Shown: positions 27,111 to 36,435, counted from the first letter of the stretch. The stretch is DNA of 64,000 nucleotides from Parapedobacter tibetensis (GCF_024704835.1 NZ_JAMXBE010000011.1:1-64000); one strand, 5' to 3'. A program made the numbers and translations. The notes: a model not told the origin generated them from the sequence alone.

Positions 27111-27875
27111 TCAGTTCCATATCCCGTTCATCTCCGTCAGCACAATCGGTCTTCCATCCGTTATAACAATGGTATGTTCATGCTGCGCGACGAAACCACC
27201 GCTGTTGCCTACTAATGTCCACCCATCCTGCAATGCATTCGCTATGGTTGAACGGGTAGAAATAAAGGTCTCAATGGCCACCACCGAATTTTTTCTGAAT
27301 CTGGATTGGTTAAACCGATCATAGTAGTTAGCAATCTCGCTCGGTTCCTCATGCAGCTTCCTGCCTATTCCATGGCCCGTCAGGTTTTTTATGACCGTAT
27401 ATCCCGATTTTTTTGCTGCTGTTTCGATTAAATGACCAATTTCCGCAATGCGAACACCTCCTCTAATGTTATCAATGGCTTTTCGCAAAATTTGTTTGGA
27501 GATATCAACAAGGTGTCGGTGGTTGTAAAAATCTTGCCCGAGGACAAATGAACTCCCATTATCAGCCCAATAACCATCGAGTTCCGCGGAAACATCAATG
27601 TTTATCAGATCGCCTTCGTGCATCGTCTTATTATCCGAAGGTATACCATGCGCGATCTCGCCATTCAGACTAATGCAGGTCCATCCCGGAAAATTATAGG
27701 CCAATGCCGGTGCTGATTTTGCGCCATACCCTTCGAGAAGTTGACGACCAAAATTATCGAGCTGCTTAGTGGTCATGCCTGGTTTGGCATATGCCGTCAT
27801 TTTCCGCAGTGTAGTCGCAACGACTTCACCTATTCTCTTCATCCCTAGAAATTCTGATTCGCTTGTGATTGACAT
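27111..27875 (-). CDS. map: Type I methionine aminopeptidase
   Basis: The 254-residue protein has the pita-bread fold of M24A. Metal ligands are visible: D in NIDVSAELDGYWADNGSSF (two Asp), H in NLTGHGIGRKLHEEP, E in VVAIETFIS and the late E in HEHTIVI. It removes the initiator Met from new proteins. It has no N-terminal SH3 extension. It leads an operon with holB, ricT and gldH. I see no exact TAnnTTTG box on the minus strand in the 139-base upstream gap. Confidence 0.93.
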   Translation of the reverse strand: MSITSESEFLGMKRIGEVVATTLRKMTAYAKPGMTTKQLDNFGRQLLEGYGAKSAPALAYNFPGWTCISLNGEIAHGIPSDNKTMHEGDLINIDVSAELDGYWADNGSSFVLGQDFYNHRHLVDISKQILRKAIDNIRGGVRIAEIGHLIETAAKKSGYTVIKNLTGHGIGRKLHEEPSEIANYYDRFNQSRFRKNSVVAIETFISTRSTIANALQDGWTLVGNSGGFVAQHEHTIVITDGRPIVLTEMNGIWN

Positions 27876-28014
27876 GTGCTGTTAAATTAACTTTGCAACA
27901 ATATATTATCAATTAATTGAAAGTTTGTAAAGTTACTAAATTCAAGTCTGATGGCAGCAAAAAAGCCAGTCAACCATAGCGTAAACAAAAACCATCAATA
28001 AAGGGCTGTATCAA

Positions 28015-28803
28015 TTATTCCACATATATTTCACCCATCAGATATAGTTTGCCTTGCCCGCTGATTTCAACTCGCTCACCTAAATACCTACATTCCAAAT
28101 AGCCGGTCCGCTCAGAGAGCTGTATGGCAATCAATTCGTTTTTATGAAGCAAATTTGCCCAATAAGGAATCAATGTCGTGTGGGCCGATCCTGTTACAGG
28201 ATCTTCATTTATACCCGTTCGTGGACCGAAAAAGCGAGAAACGAAATCAACCTTATCACCTTTTGCCGTAATAATCACGCCTCGGGCATCCAATTTGGAA
28301 ATTTGCTCAAAATTAGGCGTGATTGTTTTTATCTGATTTTCGTTTTCAAATATCAGCATATAGTCCGTTTTCCCTTTTAGGGCCGCTATGGGTGTAATGT
28401 CGAAGCCATTAGTTAATTCATCGAACAGTGGTACTTGTTCGTAGATATCCGCTGGGAAATTCAATATGAAATAGTCGCCTTGTTTCTTCACCGTGAGCGC
28501 TCCACTTCGTGGCGAATGGAAGTGAATGATATTACCGGGATGGCCTTCATGATTAAATAAAACAAAAGCCGTGGCAAGCGTAGCATGGCCACAGAGATCT
28601 ACTTCTACAGTTGGAGTAAACCACCTGATTTCATATACACTATCGTTTTTTACATAAAATACCGTCTCCGGAAGGTTGTTCTCCATGGCAATTCGTTGCA
28701 AAAGCTCATCATCTAACCAGTAGTTGAGTGGGCATACTGCAGCAGGGTTTCCGGAAAAAACTCGGTTGGCGAACGCGTCAATTTGGTAAATTCTTATGGT
28801 CAT
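28015..28803 (-). CDS. PhzF-family isomerase/epimerase-like protein
   Basis: The 262-residue protein shows the PhzF fold: QIDAFANRVFSGNPAAVC at the N-terminus, ENNLPETVF near residue 42 (Glu is the catalytic acid), DLCGHATLATAFV near 70, and GINEDPVTGSAHTTLIPYW near 200. PhzF in phenazine synthesis isomerises DHHA; most homologues act on unknown substrates and occur without other phz genes, as here. The gene is complete. An alternative description is a diaminopimelate-epimerase-fold enzyme of unknown substrate. Confidence 0.9.
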   Translation of the reverse strand: MTIRIYQIDAFANRVFSGNPAAVCPLNYWLDDELLQRIAMENNLPETVFYVKNDSVYEIRWFTPTVEVDLCGHATLATAFVLFNHEGHPGNIIHFHSPRSGALTVKKQGDYFILNFPADIYEQVPLFDELTNGFDITPIAALKGKTDYMLIFENENQIKTITPNFEQISKLDARGVIITAKGDKVDFVSRFFGPRTGINEDPVTGSAHTTLIPYWANLLHKNELIAIQLSERTGYLECRYLGERVEISGQGKLYLMGEIYVE

Positions 28804-29155
28804 TTCGATTTCCTTTGAAGTTAATGCTGTATAATTTTTTTCGTTCTAATGTGGCGCCATTCTATTTCGGTTGTCCATTCAATTTACAATGTAATCTTCA
28901 CACTTTACGCCAAGTCTCCAAATATACACCTTTGCCAATATCTTGGCAACCTATTGAAGGTTGTGCGAACAAATAAAACATTTGTGACTAAATGGTTTGT
29001 ATAGCCGATTGTAACCGGATATAACCGTTTAAAAACGGAAGTATCCGGCTAATATACGGCTAATTTTTTTAGTCATTCGCATTTTTGCTTCGTCGTTGAT
29101 CAAAGGAGATCATCGTTCATTAATCACATCATTCACGTTTTAAAATTTAAGTATC
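28804..29155 (+). promoter_or_regulatory. Divergent upstream region of phzF and ssb with a nested inverted repeat
   Basis: At 29003-29061 three inverted pairs are nested: AGCCG/CGGCT, CCGGATA/TATCCGG and CCGTTT/AAACGG, then AATTTTTTT at 29062-29070. Seen as RNA it would be a long hairpin with a U-tract, like a terminator or attenuator in the ssb leader. No gene ends upstream on the plus strand, so a plain terminator is unlikely. The rest shows no gene. Confidence 0.55.
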
Positions 29156-29497
29156 ATGAACAAGTTAAAAAACAGTGTACGCCTTACCGGATTTTTGGGT
29201 AGCAATCCTGAAGTGAAAACATTCAACAACAACAGAAGCTTAGCGCGCGTATCCATCGCCACTAACGAACGATACCGAAACGTTCAGGGGGAATGGGTAA
29301 CCGATACCCAGTGGCATAGTCTTGTATTTTGGGGCAAGCAGGCGGCCTTTGTGGAGAAGAGCCTCACCAAAGGTTCAGAGATTGCTGTAGAAGGCAAATT
29401 GGTCAACCGTCAATATGTTGATAAGGATGGTGTAAGTCGCTATGTCACTGAAGTCAACGTCTACGAGGTGTTACAGCTCAACCGAAAGCCAGAATAA
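29156..29497 (+). CDS. Short single-stranded DNA-binding protein
   Basis: The 113-residue protein is a single OB fold: VRLTGFLGSNPEVKTF, RVSIATNERY, WHSLVFWGKQAAFVEKSLTKGSEIAVEGKLV and the YVTEVNVYEV strand. SSB coats single-stranded DNA. This copy lacks the acidic C-terminal tip, ending in LQLNRKPE. In other bacteria that tip recruits partner proteins, so this may be a secondary or mobile-element type paralogue. A terminator follows. Confidence 0.9.
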   Translation: MNKLKNSVRLTGFLGSNPEVKTFNNNRSLARVSIATNERYRNVQGEWVTDTQWHSLVFWGKQAAFVEKSLTKGSEIAVEGKLVNRQYVDKDGVSRYVTEVNVYEVLQLNRKPE

Positions 29498-29507
29498 AAC
29501 GCTTCTA

Positions 29508-29542
29508 AACCTAACAGGTTTTTGAAATCTGTTAGGTTTTTC
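29508..29542 (+). terminator. Rho-independent terminator of ssb
   Basis: AACCTAACAG (29508-29517) pairs with CTGTTAGGTT (29529-29538), followed by TTT. It lies just after the ssb stop codon and just before the gcvT promoter box. Confidence 0.85.
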
Positions 29543-29544
29543 AT

Positions 29545-29552
29545 TAGCTTTG
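29545..29552 (+). promoter_or_regulatory. -7 promoter box for gcvT-comB
   Basis: TAGCTTTG fits TAnnTTTG and lies 23 bases before the gcvT start codon, immediately after the ssb terminator. Confidence 0.55.
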
Positions 29553-29575
29553 CGCCAAATTAATGCTGCTTAGCT

Positions 29576-30658
29576 ATGGTAAAAAACACCGCCCTCACTG
29601 ACCTACATATTGCCTTGGGAGCCAAGATGGTCCCATTTGCTGGATTCAATATGCCTGTCCAATACTCGGGCATCAACGACGAGCATGAGACCGTTAGAAA
29701 TGGGGTAGGGGTCTTCGATGTCAGTCATATGGGCGAATTTATCCTAAAGGGTGACAACGCGTTTGACTTAGTACAAAAAATAAGTTCAAACGATGCAGCA
29801 AAACTTTATGATGGCAAGGTACAATATGCCTATATCCCGAATGAAAATGGTGGCGTGGTAGACGATTTTCTGATCTACCGCATCGACGAAAAGACTTACT
29901 TCCTCGTGGTCAATGCTTCCAATATCCAAAAAGACTGGGATTGGATATCCAAATACAACACTTATGGGGTGGAAATGAAAAACATCGCTGATGAAACCTC
30001 ACTGTTTGCCGTACAAGGGCCTAAGGCCGCTGAGGCATTGACCACCCTTACGGATATCGATTTGGCCACCATGGAATACTACACGTTTAAAAAGGGTGTT
30101 TTTGCCGGTATTGATAATGTATTGGTCTCTGCAACAGGTTATACTGGTTCGGGTGGATTTGAAATCTATGTCGCCAATAACGACGCCAAAAAAGTTTGGG
30201 AGGCTATTTTCGAGGCTGGTGCTCCATATGGAATTAAACCTATCGGCTTAGGCGCCCGCGACACCTTACGACTCGAAATGGGATTTTGCCTTTATGGAAA
30301 TGACATCGATGATACTACCTCGCCTTTGGAAGCCGGATTGGGATGGGTCACCAAATTCACCAAAGATTTTGTCAATGCTGAAAACCTAAAGAAGCAGAAG
30401 GAATCTGGACTGAAAAATAAGCTCGTTGGATTCGAGATGGTTGACCGGGGTATTCCCCGTCATGGATATGACATTGTAGATGTGGATGGCAATGCGATTG
30501 GACGGGTTACTTCCGGTACCCAATCACCTTCACTAAAGAAATCAATCGGAATGGGTTATGTTGCCATTAGCCATGCGAAAGAGGGGAGTGAGCTATTCAT
30601 TGATATCCGAAATAACAAGGTGAAGGCTATGGTGGTGAAGCCACCATTCGTGAAATAG
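29576..30658 (+). CDS. gcvT: Aminomethyltransferase (glycine cleavage T protein)
   Basis: The 360-residue protein covers both GcvT domains: [71 protein letters not shown] (Arg and Asp near the folate) and the C-terminal barrel with [11 protein letters not shown] and [21 protein letters not shown]. It transfers the methylene group of glycine to tetrahydrofolate. The length is normal. gcvH and gcvP are not in this window. It lies 3 bases before comB. Confidence 0.96.
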   Translation: MVKNTALTDLHIALGAKMVPFAGFNMPVQYSGINDEHETVRNGVGVFDVSHMGEFILKGDNAFDLVQKISSNDAAKLYDGKVQYAYIPNENGGVVDDFLIYRIDEKTYFLVVNASNIQKDWDWISKYNTYGVEMKNIADETSLFAVQGPKAAEALTTLTDIDLATMEYYTFKKGVFAGIDNVLVSATGYTGSGGFEIYVANNDAKKVWEAIFEAGAPYGIKPIGLGARDTLRLEMGFCLYGNDIDDTTSPLEAGLGWVTKFTKDFVNAENLKKQKESGLKNKLVGFEMVDRGIPRHGYDIVDVDGNAIGRVTSGTQSPSLKKSIGMGYVAISHAKEGSELFIDIRNNKVKAMVVKPPFVK

Positions 30659-30661
30659 AAC

Positions 30662-31381
30662 ATGTCTATGAATCCAAAAAGTATCCGCGTCTGCTTAAGC
30701 CCTGCATTGTTGCCATTTTACGATTTAGATGACACCATTGCCGTGGTTGTTGACATTTTCAGGGCTACTTCTTCGATATGCTATGGGTTGGCCAATGGAG
30801 CCAAAGCTATCATCCCTGTCGCAGAGGTAGACGAATGCCTGGCCTATCAAGGAAATGGATATCTGCTTGCAGCAGAACGTAATGGTGAAGTAGTGGAAGG
30901 ATTTGATTTTGGCAATTCTCCTTTTGCTTACACGAAAGATAAAGTAGCGGGCAAAACCATTGTGCTTACCACCACTAATGGTACCAGAGCCATTCAGCTA
31001 TGTTCAGGAGCAAAAAGAGTAGTTATCGGATCCTTCCTAAATATTACTGCACTTTCAGCGTGGTTGAAAAAGCAAAACCACCATATATTGTTGGTGTGTG
31101 CCGGCTGGAACAATCATGTTAACCTGGAAGATACTGTTTTTTCAGGGGCGGTAGTAAATCGTATCAAAGACACGGGGGCTGAATTGGACGATGCAGCTCA
31201 TGTAGCTGAGAGCCTTTACCTTGAAGCCGAAAAAAACCTAGCAGTATATCTTAGTAAAGCTTCCCACGGCAAACGCATGCAGCGGCTAAACATTTCGCAG
31301 GATATCGCTTTCTGCTTACAGACAGATAAAGTATCGGCAATACCTATCATGAAGGGCAACAAGCTTGTTTGTTTAGCTTAA
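30662..31381 (+). CDS. comB: 2-phosphosulfolactate phosphatase (ComB-like)
   Basis: The 239-residue protein matches ComB: VVVDIFRATSSICYGLANGA, GNGYLLAAERNGEVVEGFDFGNSPF, VLTTTNGTRAIQLC and the VCAGWNNHVNLEDTVFSGAVV segment. ComB hydrolyses 2-phosphosulfolactate, a step of coenzyme M synthesis in methanogens. Bacteria of this group do not make coenzyme M; the enzyme there may serve sulfolactate or sulfonate metabolism. It is translated right after gcvT. The functional role is inferred from family only. Confidence 0.88.
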   Translation: MSMNPKSIRVCLSPALLPFYDLDDTIAVVVDIFRATSSICYGLANGAKAIIPVAEVDECLAYQGNGYLLAAERNGEVVEGFDFGNSPFAYTKDKVAGKTIVLTTTNGTRAIQLCSGAKRVVIGSFLNITALSAWLKKQNHHILLVCAGWNNHVNLEDTVFSGAVVNRIKDTGAELDDAAHVAESLYLEAEKNLAVYLSKASHGKRMQRLNISQDIAFCLQTDKVSAIPIMKGNKLVCLA

Positions 31382-31426
31382 CCTATCGTAAAGCACACAA
31401 ATAACCGTTATCGACTATAACTGGGA

Positions 31427-31618
31427 TTATTGGTCTTTATTGGTCCGTTTCACTTGTTTCAGCAATTGATATTTGAGGTAAACCAACACGATAATAATTG
31501 CCATCGAAATCGATAGGACGGGATACAGTTTGCTGTCGTATGCCGCTAATGCACTGAGGATCATCAGTATCAGCCCCACATTCAATAGGATATTATACAA
31601 AAAGGGTTTTTTCACCAT
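31427..31618 (-). CDS. Small two-helix membrane protein of unknown function
   Basis: The 63-residue protein has two hydrophobic helices (about 7-26 and 32-50) and a basic tail (KQVKRTNKD). It starts 3 bases after the rhodanese gene stop and is probably co-transcribed with it. Convergent with comB, separated by 45 bases without a clear terminator. No catalytic features are visible. Confidence 0.6.
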   Translation of the reverse strand: MVKKPFLYNILLNVGLILMILSALAAYDSKLYPVLSISMAIIIVLVYLKYQLLKQVKRTNKDQ

Positions 31619-31621
31619 AAA

Positions 31622-31936
31622 TCAATATACCTGCATATCGGGGTCGAACGCATCACGCCAGGCCAGTATCCCTCCCTTGAGGTTAGCAAGGTTGTCGAAG
31701 CCTTCGCGTTCAAGCAATAGAATGGCTTGCATGCTCCGCTTGCCGCTGCGACAGTGTACTACCACTGGTTTGTCCTTGGCAATTTTACCTTGTTCAAGGA
31801 TTACCTCTGCCAATGGGATATTTTCTCCGTTGATATGCGAGGTCTCATACTCAAATGGTTCACGTACATCAATCAGTTGAAAATCCTCGTTGTTATCGAT
31901 TTTGGCTTTAAGTTCTTCAACAGTAATCTCTTTCAT
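31622..31936 (-). CDS. Single-domain rhodanese-like protein
   Basis: The 104-residue protein is one rhodanese domain: LIDVREPFEYETSHINGENIPL, then PVVVHCRSGKRSMQA with the active-site Cys in HCRSGKRS, and NLKGGILAW at the end. Such proteins carry sulfane sulfur for tRNA thiolation, molybdopterin or detoxification. The loop length fits sulfurtransferases of the GlpE/PspE type. The substrate is unknown. Confidence 0.9.
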   Translation of the reverse strand: MKEITVEELKAKIDNNEDFQLIDVREPFEYETSHINGENIPLAEVILEQGKIAKDKPVVVHCRSGKRSMQAILLLEREGFDNLANLKGGILAWRDAFDPDMQVY

Positions 31937-32310
31937 GGTTCATCGTTTTCAGTATCCAAACTTAGATAAAATTGCTTTTTTTCACAAGCATTAGTTAGTT
32001 TTCTTTTGTGTTCAAGCTTCCGCCAGTTGGCGGAGGTATATGCAAGTTTATAGAAACGGCATATAAAACAGGTTTATCGGTCTCTCATCTGCCGCTGAAG
32101 AACAGGTTTTACAGATGAAACTTAGGCAAATTGCTTTTAATATACAAGCACATGAATCGTGTATAACTAGCTAGTCCGCTCAAGTATGCTGAAACCATAC
32201 ACTCATAGAAAAAAGAAGTTTATCTAATTCTCATTAGTTATTTTACGGCAAAAAGTATGACAACCTTATTCAAAAATATGTACATTTGAGTCTCTTATAC
32301 TCATGAAGTT
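31937..32310 (+). promoter_or_regulatory. Gene-free stretch ending in the M28 peptidase promoter
   Basis: No gene is seen. TACATTTG (32281-32288) fits TAnnTTTG and lies 23 bases before the peptidase start. A hairpin CTTCCGCCAGTTGGCGGAGG lies near 32020-32040. The rest shows no structure that I can name. Confidence 0.5.
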
Positions 32311-33621
32311 ATGCTTAAAACACTGAACCTATACATATTATTATCCTGTTTATTGGGGGGATGCGCCGTCTATCAATCGACCGACCGTATTGTGGATACC
32401 AAGGAGGTAGCAAGGCTGTTGAATACATTGGCAGCTGATGATATGGAAGGTCGGGCTTCTTTTACACCAGGCATAGAACGAGCTGCCGACTTTGTTGCTA
32501 CTGAATTCAAAAAAGCCGGGCTACAGCCCCATGCTGAAGATAATTATCGACAAACTTTCCATGTGACACGCATCAGCCCAGCCACATGGGAAGTGATGCT
32601 AGATGGGGATGAAATTCCACAGGAACATATCATCATATCAAGCAATAGCCCTGGGGTGAATTGGAATTCAGAACCTGGAGTAGCAATTATCCAAATCAAG
32701 GCGGGCGAAGACTTCGCTCAACGTTTCAGAGAAGCATCAACCGGCAATCAAGATGCCGTTGTTATTATCGATACCAGTTTTACTACGATGTTTGGTCGGT
32801 ATAAAGGTTTCCTAATGCAGGGCAGGATTAACCAACAGCAGGCTGATACTTCTAAAGGCAGCCCATCCGTTGTGTATGTGTTGGCAAATGAAGTTCCCCA
32901 ATCATTTCGTGTGAGCTTTACAAATAGGATCGAAGAGTTACCACTTTTCAATATAGTGGGGATGCTCCCTGGCAAAACCAAGCCCAATGAGTATGTGATT
33001 TTTTCGGCACATTATGATCATATCGGCATCATCGGCCCCATAGGGCAGGACTCCATCGCCAATGGGGCAGATGATGATGCTTCAGGTGTATCGGCGGTTA
33101 TTAGCTTGGCTAATTACTATAAGAAACGAAACGATAACGAGCGGACCTTGCTATTTGTTGCTTTCACAGCTGAGGAAATCGGTCTTGTAGGGTCCAGACA
33201 CTTTTCGCAGCAAGTCAATGCCGACGAGGTGGTGGCTATGATTAATATTGAAATGATTGGCAAGGATGCCCGTTTTGGTCCTAATTCTTTGTATGTGACC
33301 GGATATAAGCAGTCAGATTTAGCCGAAATCATGCAACGGAATGTGAAAGGCACGGACTTTACGTTTCATCCCGACCCCTACCCCACACAAAATCTATTTT
33401 ATCGTAGTGACAATGCCACATTGGCGGCGTTGGGCGTTCCAGCACACACATTTGCCACAGTTCAGATTGATAAAGACCAGTATTACCACACCGTAAAGGA
33501 TGAAGTGGAAACCCTCAATGTAGAAAACATCGTTTCTTCCATCAAGGCTATTGCGCTAGGCGCAAGAAGTATCGTGGCAGGCGAAGATACACCAAAGCGG
33601 GTGCCCAAGCTCGAACGTTAG
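32311..33621 (+). CDS. M28-family metallopeptidase lipoprotein
   Basis: The 436-residue protein begins with a lipoprotein signal ending in LLGGC (Cys about residue 17). The M28 catalytic domain has both zinc sites: IFSAHYDHIG (His), NGADDDASGVSAV (Asp), AFTAEEIGLVGSRHF (two Glu), NIEMIGKD (an EMIGKD form of the usual Asp region) and YYHTVKDEVETL (His). A PA-like insert precedes it at about 95-205. Members are aminopeptidases or glutaminyl-cyclase-like enzymes. It probably degrades peptides on the cell surface or in the periplasm. All metal positions appear present. Confidence 0.9.
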   Translation: MLKTLNLYILLSCLLGGCAVYQSTDRIVDTKEVARLLNTLAADDMEGRASFTPGIERAADFVATEFKKAGLQPHAEDNYRQTFHVTRISPATWEVMLDGDEIPQEHIIISSNSPGVNWNSEPGVAIIQIKAGEDFAQRFREASTGNQDAVVIIDTSFTTMFGRYKGFLMQGRINQQQADTSKGSPSVVYVLANEVPQSFRVSFTNRIEELPLFNIVGMLPGKTKPNEYVIFSAHYDHIGIIGPIGQDSIANGADDDASGVSAVISLANYYKKRNDNERTLLFVAFTAEEIGLVGSRHFSQQVNADEVVAMINIEMIGKDARFGPNSLYVTGYKQSDLAEIMQRNVKGTDFTFHPDPYPTQNLFYRSDNATLAALGVPAHTFATVQIDKDQYYHTVKDEVETLNVENIVSSIKAIALGARSIVAGEDTPKRVPKLER

Positions 33622-33703
33622 GCCGAGCTAACCCTATCTCCATCAAATGGAACGGATGTGGTATCATTGGCGCGATCAAGGTTAAGAAAACAGAAATAGA
33701 TTG

Positions 33704-34204
33704 TCAAAATTGCTTTTGCATAATGTAGTCATTCAGCATATAGCCATAATAAGGGATGTCTACCTCTTCTACAATAACAAAACCTTGCTTTTCATAAAAC
33801 GCCCTTGCCGGATTGCTTCGGTTTACATTCAGTTCTAGACAATGGATATTTACCGCCAACGCTGCTTGAGAAACATGATCGATTAATAGCTTTCCCGTAC
33901 CTTTTCCCTGCTCAGATGGATAAACATATATCTTCTCAATCCGCATGATGGTTTTAACCGATGGTTTTGGTTGAAATCCCACAAAGCCTACAGGATCTCC
34001 ATTCCTCATGGCAAATGAAAAATATTGTCCGGATTCCATCTGCTGTTTCAAAGCGGTTTCGGTATATATCAATTCCAGCATCAGGCTTATTTGTCCATGT
34101 GGGATATAATCCTCATAGGTAGGCCACCAGATTTCATTCGCCAATCGATGGATGGTGGGGGCATCAGCCAATTTCGCTCGCTGAATAGTTGTATTAGTGT
34201 TCAT
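33704..34204 (-). CDS. GNAT-family N-acetyltransferase
   Basis: The 166-residue protein is a standard GNAT domain: TIHRLANEIWWPTYEDYIP at the N-terminus, FVGFQPKPSVKTIMRIEKIYVYPSEQGKGTGKLL with the QGKGTG acetyl-CoA loop, and LNVNRSNPARAFYEKQGF, which is typical of the group. The substrate is unknown. Four bases separate it from the downstream end of the next gene, so the two are probably co-transcribed. Confidence 0.9.
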   Translation of the reverse strand: MNTNTTIQRAKLADAPTIHRLANEIWWPTYEDYIPHGQISLMLELIYTETALKQQMESGQYFSFAMRNGDPVGFVGFQPKPSVKTIMRIEKIYVYPSEQGKGTGKLLIDHVSQAALAVNIHCLELNVNRSNPARAFYEKQGFVIVEEVDIPYYGYMLNDYIMQKQF

Positions 34205-34207
34205 AGT

Positions 34208-34768
34208 TTATAAGTATTCGCCTACCAATCCATACTTCCCCGCAAAACGGATGGAATAAATACCATCCGCTTCAGTGAGGTAATGGTTAGGGCCTTGTTG
34301 CATCAAGCCGATGGTACTGATATTGTTTCCGTACAGACGTATGACCTCTCCCTTGGGTCTCCATTTACTAAACCGAGATTTGACTACAAAGATCCGCATC
34401 CCATTACCCAATAGGGTCGTATTGATCTCATTAGCGTATTTGAATAAAAGCTCAGTATCACCTTGATTGGAAACGATATTGGCCGCGCGATAATCTTTTT
34501 TAACTAAATAAGCAAGCGCTGCATCAAGAAACGTGTCCGATAAAGGCAGGGTAAGGATATGGTCTTGAGGTAAAGCGATGAGTTTGTTGGCAAACAGGAT
34601 ATCTACTTTAATGCCACGTTTGATTACCGATTCGAAGCTACCGCTATGGGTAATGATTGTGGGGCTCCATTCCAGTAATTGCCCCAATTGGTGCTCGGTG
34701 ATGCCGTTGATGTCTTCAATGATTAAGGCAGGTTCTTGGTCTTCCCTGACAATGTGATGTGAAGACAT
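34208..34768 (-). CDS. Conserved protein, possibly thiamine-pyrophosphokinase-like
   Basis: The 186-residue protein begins MSSHHIVREDQEPALIIEDI. A Rossmann-like first half holds IITHSGSFESVIKRGIKVDILFANK, and a beta-rich second half ends in NHYLTEADGIYSIRFAGKYGLVGEYL. The overall order resembles Bacteroidota proteins annotated as thiamine pyrophosphokinase, but the DGD-D-S metal motif of that enzyme is not evident, so function is doubtful. It sits between GNAT and M20 genes on one strand. Confidence 0.5.
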   Translation of the reverse strand: MSSHHIVREDQEPALIIEDINGITEHQLGQLLEWSPTIITHSGSFESVIKRGIKVDILFANKLIALPQDHILTLPLSDTFLDAALAYLVKKDYRAANIVSNQGDTELLFKYANEINTTLLGNGMRIFVVKSRFSKWRPKGEVIRLYGNNISTIGLMQQGPNHYLTEADGIYSIRFAGKYGLVGEYL

Positions 34769-34781
34769 GGCAATTAAATAG

Positions 34782-35966
34782 TTAATTCCCCAATTTGCGC
34801 AGCGCTATGTAGGCCATTAATCCCGTGCTTAAGGCCAATGCGCTTTCATCAATGTCAAATGTGGGGGTATGAACGGCTGACATAATGCCTTTGGCTTCAT
34901 TTCCAGTACCCAAGCGATAGAAACAGGCATCTGCCACCTGAGAATAATAGGCAAAATCTTCTGCAGCCAACCATAGATCAAGGTCAATCACATTTTCCCT
35001 ACCAAGGTATTCTTCGGCAAATTTCCGGGCTTCTGCGGTAAGCTTTTCTTCATTTACAAGGAAAGGATAACCTACACGAACCTCAAATTCACAAGTGCCT
35101 CCCATGCTCTCGGCAATTCCGATGGCCATTTTTCTCATCCGGCTATGGGCCTCTTTACGCCACTTTTCATCGAATGTACGGAAGGTACCTTCAAGGTACA
35201 CCTCATCAGGGATGACATTGGTAGCTCCATTGGCAATGACCTTGCCAAAAGATAACACACTTGGTATTTTGGGGTCTGCAATACGACTCACCACCTGCTG
35301 TAGTGCAGTGATGATATGCGCCATGATGACTACTGGATCTATGTTCTGTTGGGGTTGTGCGCCATGCCCGCCTTTGCCTTTAATTGTCACATACAATTCA
35401 TCGGTAGACGCCATGTATTTGCCTGCACGGAAACCTACCTTGCCCGCAGGAATCATAGGCATCACATGCTGTCCTATAACGGCCTGTGGTATGGGGTTCT
35501 GTAATGCACCTTCTTTAATCATTAGGCTTGCGCCCCCCGGTAGCTTTTCTTCTCCCGGTTGGAAAATCAGTTTAACAGTACCGCCAAATTCAGCTTTCAA
35601 CGATTGGAGGATTCGGGCTGTACCTAATAGCGAAGCAGTGTGCGCATCATGCCCACATGCGTGCATCACACCAGTATTCTTGGAACCATATTCACGGCCA
35701 AGCACCTCCGTGATAGGAAGTGCATCCATATCAGCCCGCAATGCAATAACGTTATTAGAAGATTGCTCTCCCTTGATTTCGGCTACCAATCCGGTATTGG
35801 CCATGGGAATATATGAAATCCCCAAATCATCCAATTCGGATTTCACAAAAGCCGATGTCTGGTATTCTTCAAATGATAGTTCGGGATTTTGATGCAAGTG
35901 TCTCCTCAGGGCTATGATTTTACCGTGAATTTGAGCTGCCACTGCGCTGACCTTGTCTCTCATCAT
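34782..35966 (-). CDS. M20-family amidohydrolase (N-acyl-amino-acid or hippurate hydrolase type)
   Basis: The product has about 394 residues, starting MMRDKVSAVAAQIHGKI. Motifs of the M20D group are RRHLHQNPELSFEEYQT, ALRADMDALPI (Asp), GVMHACGHDAHTASLLG (Cys and His metal ligands), FQPGEEKLPGGA (Glu), QNIDPVVI in the lid domain, and LWLAAEDFAYYSQ with the late VHTPTFDIDE. Enzymes of this group cleave N-acyl amino acids, hippurate or auxin conjugates. A longer frame to 36062 overlaps the SPOR gene; the internal double-Met start is 10 bases after its stop and matches the family N-terminus. Confidence 0.92.
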   Translation of the reverse strand: MMRDKVSAVAAQIHGKIIALRRHLHQNPELSFEEYQTSAFVKSELDDLGISYIPMANTGLVAEIKGEQSSNNVIALRADMDALPITEVLGREYGSKNTGVMHACGHDAHTASLLGTARILQSLKAEFGGTVKLIFQPGEEKLPGGASLMIKEGALQNPIPQAVIGQHVMPMIPAGKVGFRAGKYMASTDELYVTIKGKGGHGAQPQQNIDPVVIMAHIITALQQVVSRIADPKIPSVLSFGKVIANGATNVIPDEVYLEGTFRTFDEKWRKEAHSRMRKMAIGIAESMGGTCEFEVRVGYPFLVNEEKLTAEARKFAEEYLGRENVIDLDLWLAAEDFAYYSQVADACFYRLGTGNEAKGIMSAVHTPTFDIDESALALSTGLMAYIALRKLGN

Positions 35967-35976
35967 TTGTCTTTCT

Positions 35977-36420
35977 CTATTGATATATGTATATCTCTTC
36001 CGTGAAGATAAACACATTGTTGAATTGCTTCCGTAAGCCCTGCATGAGGTTTTGGGCTTCACCTCTACTTCTAAAATCGCCCACCTTTACCCGATAGTTT
36101 GGCTCATCATAGCTCACATAGGTATCAATATCTTTATACAGCTTTTTAAATCGGGCCTGTTCAGCATATGCTTCCGTACGGTTAGATCCTGAATAGATTT
36201 GGACACGGAACCCCATAGCCTTGGAACGAGTCGCGTTTTTCTTGTCGACAACCGTTTTACTCCCAGGATTCGCCGTGATATTGGTACCCATGCGGTTTCG
36301 CTGCATTAAGTTAATCAAGGGATCCGCTATAATCTCTACTTTGCCTTTTTGTTGGGCATGACTGTCCACACACCATAAACACAAAAATAAGCCAAAAAGC
36401 AATATTCCTTTTTTATTCAT
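35977..36420 (-). CDS. SPOR-domain exported protein
   Basis: The 147-residue protein has a signal peptide (ILLFGLFLCLWCVDSHAQQ) and a C-terminal SPOR domain at about 68-140: GFRVQIYSGSNRTEAYAEQARF, YVSYDEPNYRVKVGDFRSRGEA and NVFIFTEEI. SPOR domains bind denuded peptidoglycan at division sites. The two halves of the repeat are visible. It follows secA by 15 bases, suggesting an operon secA-SPOR-M20. Confidence 0.9.
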   Translation of the reverse strand: MNKKGILLFGLFLCLWCVDSHAQQKGKVEIIADPLINLMQRNRMGTNITANPGSKTVVDKKNATRSKAMGFRVQIYSGSNRTEAYAEQARFKKLYKDIDTYVSYDEPNYRVKVGDFRSRGEAQNLMQGLRKQFNNVFIFTEEIYIYQ

Positions 36421-36435
36421 TTTTCTCTTTGATTT

